From: Terrimonas_A sp051954695
Lineage (GTDB): Bacteria > Bacteroidota > Bacteroidia > Chitinophagales > Chitinophagaceae
DNA: 64,000 nt
Reading direction: 5' to 3'
Assembly: GCA_051954695.1 (NCBI GenBank)
Contig: JBQCHL010000031.1
Span: 1 to 64,000 of the forward strand
The stretch's first letter is position 1, and each line of letters begins with the position of its first letter. The notes beneath the pieces were generated by a model. It searched no databases, was not told the DNA's origin, and saw nothing but the letters and a program-made list of their open reading frames with translations. Made by a program: the position numbers and the translations under genes. Below, one piece after another: positions 59,582 through 64,000 of this stretch.

Positions 59582-61078
59582 ATGAGTTTATTTGTCAAGA
59601 AGCCTCTTGGCCAACTGCTGGCCCAAGCTGCTGACAGCGAAAAAGGCCTTAAACGGACATTGGGGGCAGGCAACCTGGTTGCCCTTGGGATCGGTGCCAT
59701 TATTGGCGCCGGTTTGTTTGTTAGGACGGCTGCTGCTGCCGGCCAGGCTGCAGGTCCGGCTGTGACCCTTTCTTTTATTGTGGCTGCTATTGGTTGCGCA
59801 TTTGCCGGCCTTTGCTATGCCGAGTTTGCGAGCATGATCCCTATAGCAGGTAGTGCTTACGCTTACTCATATGTTACAATGGGCGAACTGATCGCCTGGA
59901 TCATTGGATGGGCACTGATTATGGAATACGCCCTGGGCGCTGCTACTGTATCCATTGCCTGGAGCGAATATTTAAACAAGCTATTAGGAGGGGCTATTCC
60001 GTATGAATGGTGCCACTCGCCGTTTGAGAGCTTTACAGACTCAGCCGGCATACACCACAGCGGTATCATGAACGTTCCAGCCCTGTTCATACTCTTATTA
60101 CTGACTTTGCTGCTGATCAAAGGAACACAGGAATCTGCTTTTGTAAATGCCATTATCGTATTCATTAAAGTGGCTATCGTGATCCTGTTCATCGTTATCG
60201 GATGGCAGTTCATTAAACCCGAAAACCATACTCCTTACCTGATCCCGGAAGGCACCCCGCCGGTAGTTGACCAGGGAGGTAAGGTAATCGCCGATTATTC
60301 GGGCTTCTTTAAACATGGCTGGGGAGGTATTCTTGGCGGTGCTGCGATCGTGTTCTTCGCCTTTATCGGCTTTGACGCGGTAAGTACTGCAGCGCAGGAA
60401 GCCAAAAACCCGAAACGCGATATGCCGATCGGTATTCTCGGCTCACTGGTGATCTGTACTGTTCTTTATATCCTGTTCGGACACGTACTCACTGGTGTGG
60501 CCGACTGGAAAGATTTCGTTGATCCTGAAAAAGGACGCGAAGCTTCTGTGGCTTATGCCATCTCTACTTATATGTCTGGTTATAGCTGGCTGGCTCAGGC
60601 AGTGACCATCGCGATCCTTGCGGGCTTCTCTTCCGTGATCCTCGTGATGCTGATGGGCCAAAGCCGTATCTTCTATACCATGAGCAATGACGGTCTGATC
60701 CCGAAAGCATTCGGCGATCTTCACCCGAAATTCAAAACACCTTATAAGGCCAACTGGATCCTGTTCGTATTCGTGGGTCTGTTCGCTGCATTTGTACCTG
60801 GCCACGTGGCTGGTGACCTTACTTCTTTCGGTACCTTGTTCGCTTTCGTACTGGTAAGTGCCGGTGTTTGGATCCTCCGTAGGAAAAATCCTGAGATCGA
60901 GCGTCCGTTCAAAACGCCGCTGGTACCCATTGTACCGATCCTGGGAATCCTGGTTTGCGCCGGTATGATCGTTGCCCTGGATTCACAAACACTGAAAGTA
61001 GCTTTTGGCTGGATGATCTTAGGCCTGATCGTGTATTTTGCCTACAGCCGCCATCACAGCAAGCTGAAAAAAGGATAA
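59582..61078 (+). CDS. APC family amino-acid permease
   Basis: A 498-aa, 12-TM permease of the amino acid-polyamine-cation superfamily, closest to cationic amino acid transporters. The start of the fold is NLVALGIGAIIGAGLFVRTAAAAGQAAGPAVTLSFI (unwound TM1 with GIGAIIGAGLF), followed by FAFIGFDAVSTAAQEAKNPKRDMPIGIL (TM6 region). Probably imports basic or branched amino acids. It has its own terminator. Confidence 0.93.
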   Translation: MSLFVKKPLGQLLAQAADSEKGLKRTLGAGNLVALGIGAIIGAGLFVRTAAAAGQAAGPAVTLSFIVAAIGCAFAGLCYAEFASMIPIAGSAYAYSYVTMGELIAWIIGWALIMEYALGAATVSIAWSEYLNKLLGGAIPYEWCHSPFESFTDSAGIHHSGIMNVPALFILLLLTLLLIKGTQESAFVNAIIVFIKVAIVILFIVIGWQFIKPENHTPYLIPEGTPPVVDQGGKVIADYSGFFKHGWGGILGGAAIVFFAFIGFDAVSTAAQEAKNPKRDMPIGILGSLVICTVLYILFGHVLTGVADWKDFVDPEKGREASVAYAISTYMSGYSWLAQAVTIAILAGFSSVILVMLMGQSRIFYTMSNDGLIPKAFGDLHPKFKTPYKANWILFVFVGLFAAFVPGHVAGDLTSFGTLFAFVLVSAGVWILRRKNPEIERPFKTPLVPIVPILGILVCAGMIVALDSQTLKVAFGWMILGLIVYFAYSRHHSKLKKG

Positions 61079-61104
61079 TTTCAAATGAATTATTTTTTTA
61101 TACG

Positions 61105-61138
61105 AACCGCTCTGGCTTGCCAGGGCGGTTTTTCTTTT
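61105..61138 (+). terminator. Rho-independent terminator of the amino-acid permease
   Basis: AACCGCTCTGG (61105-61115) and CCAGGGCGGTT (61120-61130) pair (one G-T), with a 4-nt loop and a T-run following. Confidence 0.85.
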
Positions 61139-61151
61139 CCCCCTATTGCCT

Positions 61152-61159
61152 TAAATTTG
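61152..61159 (+). promoter_or_regulatory. Putative -7 box of yebC
   Basis: TAAATTTG matches TAnnTTTG. It would give a leader of about 70 nt, with short CCCG/CGGG hairpin potential, before the ATG at 61235. Confidence 0.4.
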
Positions 61160-61234
61160 CACTCCCGTAGAAACCGCCCCTACAGGCCTGTTCGCGGGTA
61201 ATTATCTAACATTCAAGTTAACTGATATAATCAG

Positions 61235-61957
61235 ATGGGAAGAATTTTCGAGGTCCGTAAATCCACCATGTTTGCCCGCTGGGACCGCATGGCCAAGCAG
61301 TTTACCCGCATTGGTAAAGAGATCGTCATCGCTGTAAAAGCCGGCGGCCCTGATCCTTCCACCAATGCAGCCCTTCGCCGCTGCTTCCAGAATGCACGCA
61401 GTGCCGGTATGCCTAAAGACCGTGTAGAAGCCGCCATCAAAAGAGCACAGGGCAAAGAACTGATCAATTATGATGAGATCTTATACGAAGGATACGCACC
61501 TCATGGAGTAGCCATCTTAGTTGAAACAGCTACCGACAACCACGTAAGAACTGTCGCCAACGTGAAATCACATTTCAACAAAGGCGGTGGCACTATGGGA
61601 AATAGCGGCAGCGTGGCATTCCAGTTTAAAAAGATGGGCGTTTTCAAACTCAAACCTGAAGGACTGAACGCAGAAGACCTGGAACTGGAACTGATCGATT
61701 TCGGTTTGGAAGAACTCGGTGAAAGCACTGGTGAAAATGGTGAAGAGATACTTGTAGCACGTGTAGGCTTTACCGACTTCGGCAATATGCAAAAAGCTTT
61801 AGAAGATAAGGGCATCACTCCAATCAGCGCAGAACTGGAATGGATACCTACCACTACTGTTCCCGTTACTGATGAACAGGCAGAAGATGTGAGTAAACTG
61901 ATCGAAAGGCTGGAGCAGGATGATGATGTGCAGAAAGTGTTTCATAATATGGGATGA
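61235..61957 (+). CDS. YebC/PmpR family protein
   Basis: A 240-aa protein of the YebC/PmpR family, with the N-terminal three-helix domain and two alpha/beta domains (MPKDRVEAAIKRAQGK, YEGYAPHGVAILVE, DNHVRTVANVKSHFNKGGGTMG). Described roles are transcriptional repression (PmpR) and, more recently, relief of ribosome stalling at polyproline stretches. The N-terminus MGRIFEVRKSTMFARWDRMAKQFTR is the Bacteroidota version. It has a terminator about 33 bp downstream. Confidence 0.93.
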   Translation: MGRIFEVRKSTMFARWDRMAKQFTRIGKEIVIAVKAGGPDPSTNAALRRCFQNARSAGMPKDRVEAAIKRAQGKELINYDEILYEGYAPHGVAILVETATDNHVRTVANVKSHFNKGGGTMGNSGSVAFQFKKMGVFKLKPEGLNAEDLELELIDFGLEELGESTGENGEEILVARVGFTDFGNMQKALEDKGITPISAELEWIPTTTVPVTDEQAEDVSKLIERLEQDDDVQKVFHNMG

Positions 61958-61989
61958 TCCCATTCATGAGCCATACAGAACGACTGATC

Positions 61990-62015
61990 AAGCTGCCCCT
62001 CCGGCAGCTTTTTTA
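61990..62015 (+). terminator. Rho-independent terminator of yebC
   Basis: AAGCTGCC (61990-61997) and GGCAGCTT (62003-62010) form an 8-bp stem with a 5-nt loop, followed by TTTT. Confidence 0.85.
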
Positions 62016-62033
62016 TTTCGGTAACTTTACAAT

Positions 62034-62432
62034 ATGAAGCAGGATCACCCGGTTGTACTTTTTGATGGAATATGCAATTACTGCAATTCATGGGTGAATT
62101 TTGCGATCCGAAATGATAAGAAAGCAAGGCTCCGTTTTGCAACACTGCAATCTGCAACCGGTCAGAAATTAAAAGAAAAATATGGAGTAGCCCCCACGGT
62201 GGATAGTGTGATACTGATCGATAATGACAGGGCCTATACTTATTCTGATGCTGCGCTTCGCATAGCAAAATATCTGCGGTGGCCGGCAAAAGCTTTGCAT
62301 GCGCTGATCATTGCTCCTGCATTCATACGTCAACCCATTTACAAATGGATTGCACGTAACCGTTATAAATGGTTTGGTAAAAAGGATGCATGCATGGTGC
62401 CTTCCGCTGAAATCAGGGACCGGTTCTTATAA
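62034..62432 (+). CDS. Thiol-disulfide oxidoreductase DCC family protein (DUF393)
   Basis: A 132-aa protein with the DCC family motif VVLFDGICNYCNSWVNF, in which Asp11 and Cys14-Asn-Tyr-Cys17 give the thioredoxin-like redox site. ARLRFATLQS and the C-terminal FGKKDACMVPSAEIRDRFL are further landmarks. Cytoplasmic; substrate unknown. TAACTTTA (62022-62029) ends 4 nt before the ATG and may be an imperfect -7 box. The last 6 bases overlap the convergent PhzF gene. Confidence 0.9.
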   Translation: MKQDHPVVLFDGICNYCNSWVNFAIRNDKKARLRFATLQSATGQKLKEKYGVAPTVDSVILIDNDRAYTYSDAALRIAKYLRWPAKALHALIIAPAFIRQPIYKWIARNRYKWFGKKDACMVPSAEIRDRFL

Positions 62433-63209
62433 AAAGATCTCTCCTTTCATATAAAACACACACTGTCCTCCCATCTGCACCCGTTCTCCTTTTTGCTCAA
62501 CCCACAGTTGCCCGCCACGGGGAGAAAGCTGCCGCGCTATCATTTTTGTTTTATGCAATTTTTCACTCCAGAAAGGAATCAGTTGGGAATGAGCAGAGCC
62601 AGTTACAGGATCTTCATCCACTCCATAAGTAGGTGCAAAAAAGCGGGAAACAAAATCAACCTCCTTGCCGGGTGCCGTGATGATCACTTTATGACCCAGT
62701 TTTTTTAATAAAGTAAAATCAGGGTCTGCCTGCTTCACATCTTCTTCTGTGTTCAATTCAACCAGCAGGTCGCGGCTGCGGTATACACCTACGATTTCTT
62801 TTACACCCAGTGCTTCCTGTAATTTATCCGGGTAATCAGCCGTTTTTTCCGGCTTCCAGGAAGGAAAGTCCATAGAAATTTTATCACCATCCCTTGTTAT
62901 CATCAATGGCCCGCTTTGCGAATGAAAAGTAATGGACGGCTTATTGTATCCCAATTGAGTGAATAATACAAACGCGCTGGCAAGGGTAGCATGGCCGCAA
63001 AGATTGATCTCTTTTGCCGGCGTGAACCAGCGGATCTCATAATCAGTCCCATTCGGCACAAAGAAAACTGTTTCGGCCAGGTTGTTTTCCATGGCCAACT
63101 GTTGCATCAGTGAATCCTTGATCCAGTTGTTCAAAGGAATGACTGCTGCAGGATTGCCGGAGAAAAGCTTATCGCTGAAAGCATCTATTTGGTATAGAGT
63201 CAATCTCAT
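62427..63209 (-). CDS. PhzF family isomerase
   Basis: A 260-aa protein of the PhzF/diaminopimelate-epimerase fold. The catalytic Glu46 lies in ENNLAETVFF, and the second half has the GVDEDPVTGSAHSQLIPFW phosphate/substrate loop. Members isomerise small acids by cofactor-free proton transfer; the substrate is unknown, and no phenazine genes are nearby. It ends by overlapping the convergent DCC gene by 6 bp, and lies downstream of the TRIC gene on the same strand (9-bp gap). Confidence 0.93.
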   Translation of the reverse strand: MRLTLYQIDAFSDKLFSGNPAAVIPLNNWIKDSLMQQLAMENNLAETVFFVPNGTDYEIRWFTPAKEINLCGHATLASAFVLFTQLGYNKPSITFHSQSGPLMITRDGDKISMDFPSWKPEKTADYPDKLQEALGVKEIVGVYRSRDLLVELNTEEDVKQADPDFTLLKKLGHKVIITAPGKEVDFVSRFFAPTYGVDEDPVTGSAHSQLIPFWSEKLHKTKMIARQLSPRGGQLWVEQKGERVQMGGQCVFYMKGEIFL

Positions 63210-63218
63210 TTCAATTGA

Positions 63219-63842
63219 TCATTTATCGTCTTTATTATAAAATCTTGGCAGGCCAAGTTTGTAACGCACTGCAATGATACGGATAGCAAAGATGAGAAGG
63301 ATGCAGATGATCTTCGCCATATCATTATCCACACCTGCTTCAAGGAAAGCAAAATACAACAGGCCGCCCGCCACGCTCGCCAATGCATAGATCTCCTTAC
63401 GGAAAACCAATGGCACTGTATTCAATATCACATCCCGGATCACACCACCAAAGCAGGCAGTGATAGTTCCCAGCGCTATGCAAACACCAATACTCAGGTT
63501 GATCTGAATTCCTTTTTCGATACCAATGAAAGTGAAAAGCCCCAGTCCCAATGCATCAAACACAAAAAGTGTCATGTTGAAACGGCGGATAAAAGAACCA
63601 AAGAACATACTGGCAATAGCTGCAGAAAAAATAACCGTGGTAGCTGTTGCATTGCGCAGCCAGCTCACCGGCAGATCGCCGATCATGATATCACGCAATG
63701 TTCCTCCACCGATCGCCGTAATAAAAGAAAGGATCAGCACACCGAAGGGGTCCAGCTTTTTTTCCATTGCAAAGAAGGCACCTGAAACGGCGAACGCAAA
63801 AGTGCCGAGGATATCGATGATGTATAGAAAATCTGTAGGCAT
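63219..63842 (-). CDS. TRIC-family trimeric cation channel protein (UPF0126)
   Basis: A 207-aa membrane protein of seven TMs in two homologous repeats of UPF0126: DILGTFAFAVSGAFFAMEKKLDPFGVLILSFITAIGGGTLRDIMIGDLPV and the second copy VFDALGLGLFTFIGIEKG ... ITACFGGVIRDVILNTVPLVF. The GGGxxRD/GGVxRD motifs mark the pore kink in bacterial TRIC channels (monovalent cations). It is probably transcribed with the downstream PhzF gene (9-bp gap). Confidence 0.92.
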   Translation of the reverse strand: MPTDFLYIIDILGTFAFAVSGAFFAMEKKLDPFGVLILSFITAIGGGTLRDIMIGDLPVSWLRNATATTVIFSAAIASMFFGSFIRRFNMTLFVFDALGLGLFTFIGIEKGIQINLSIGVCIALGTITACFGGVIRDVILNTVPLVFRKEIYALASVAGGLLYFAFLEAGVDNDMAKIICILLIFAIRIIAVRYKLGLPRFYNKDDK

Positions 63843-63862
63843 GATCGGGTCGGGAATCTTTA

Positions 63863-63977
63863 GTCGGAGGTCGGGAGTCGGAAACTCATAAAAATTTATA
63901 CGGGTATTTCGATATCGTAAACGTATTATTGTTTTTGGAGGGGTCGGACTTCCGACACCCGACTAGACTCCCGACTC
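63863..63977. repeat. Interrupted palindrome near the right edge
   Basis: GTCGGGAGTCGGAA (63870-63883) pairs with TTCCGACACCCGAC (63950-63963), 13 of 14 positions, with a 66-nt spacer. Extra GAGTCGGGAGTC-like words at both ends extend the similarity. It fills the gap upstream of the TRIC gene. Confidence 0.6.
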
Positions 63978-64000
63978 TATTCCGCCATCATTTCCTTTAT
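63977..64000 (-). CDS. Possible 3' end of a gene running in from the right
   Basis: On the minus strand the last bases read IKEMMAE then a TAG stop at 63979-63977. This short stretch is protein-like, but too short to identify; it could equally be intergenic. Partial at the window edge. Confidence 0.25.
   Translation of the reverse strand: MKEMMAE

Noticed and set aside
1..64000. tRNA, rRNA, insertion sequence, integrase or phage genes
   Set aside because: No cloverleaf-like sequence in the short intergenic gaps, and no transposase, integrase or phage structural protein among the reading frames.

Overview
The window looks like chromosomal DNA from a member of the phylum Bacteroidota, most likely family Chitinophagaceae (Chitinophaga/Niastella-like). 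This is inferred from family content (DUF3857 transglutaminase-like proteins, DUF1080, DUF2911, DUF4254, GH97, ThuA, DUF6600, sialate O-acetylesterase, a bare RRM RNA-binding protein, a FecR-like N-terminal domain), from the abundance of secreted and outer-membrane proteins, and from promoter-like TAnnTTTG boxes (the Bacteroidota -7 element) ahead of many genes. Gene density is high and strands are mixed. I see no prophage, insertion sequence, CRISPR array, rRNA or tRNA.

Layout. 0-13 kb: nucleoside deaminase, an unknown 153-aa protein, a divergent Mur ligase, a GT1 glycosyltransferase, a YdeI/DUF1905 protein, sialate O-acetylesterase, YciI, DinB, an RRM protein, a DsbA-like protein lacking its CxxC, a small secreted protein, a DUF418 membrane protein, a small wHTH-like protein, a SIMPL protein and a GT2 glycosyltransferase. 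13-23 kb: ClpB, a serine hydrolase, a two-helix membrane protein resembling an ion-channel pore, a barrel-like secreted protein, two overlapping DUF3857/transglutaminase-fold genes (one with catalytic residues, one without), and QueG. 23-31 kb: an ECF sigma factor overlapping a membrane-anchored protein with a C-terminal beta-barrel-like domain, DUF2911, SRPBCC and an ABC-2 permease, SppA, FolK and a deoxynucleoside kinase. 31-43 kb: MFS exporter, YkgJ-type Cys-cluster protein, GcvP, DUF1080, SBF-like and AEC transporters, aldo/keto reductase, a CvpA-CAP fusion, a YbjJ-type MFS and ThuA. 43-64 kb: GH97, a lipoprotein, an ABC exporter, a DUF6600 protein with GTGWRQNNPR repeats, dienelactone hydrolase, a J-domain protein with a C-terminal anchor, an ABC-F ATPase, a sigma-like protein with region 2 only followed by a FecR-like stub, a DUF4254/GT9 pair, an MFS transporter, DedA, a dicarboxylate symporter, an amino-acid permease, YebC, a DCC protein, PhzF and a TRIC-family channel.

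How the genes relate. Most are housekeeping or accessory genes in short operons. The linked groups that can be read are: sigma factor plus anti-sigma-like partner (twice, in two different formats), the DUF3857 tandem, DUF4254 with a heptosyltransferase-like GT9, ABC-2 permease with SRPBCC, and a scatter of glycan-related enzymes (SASA, DUF1080, ThuA, GH97) that do not form a classical SusC/D locus. Several intergenic regions carry long, nearly perfect palindromes. Two sequence types occur twice each, so they look like dispersed palindromic repeat families. Nothing here is a clear new defence or biosynthetic system. The best candidates for undescribed biology are the degenerate channel-like protein, the region-2-only sigma/FecR-stub pair, the active/inactive transglutaminase tandem, and the palindrome families.
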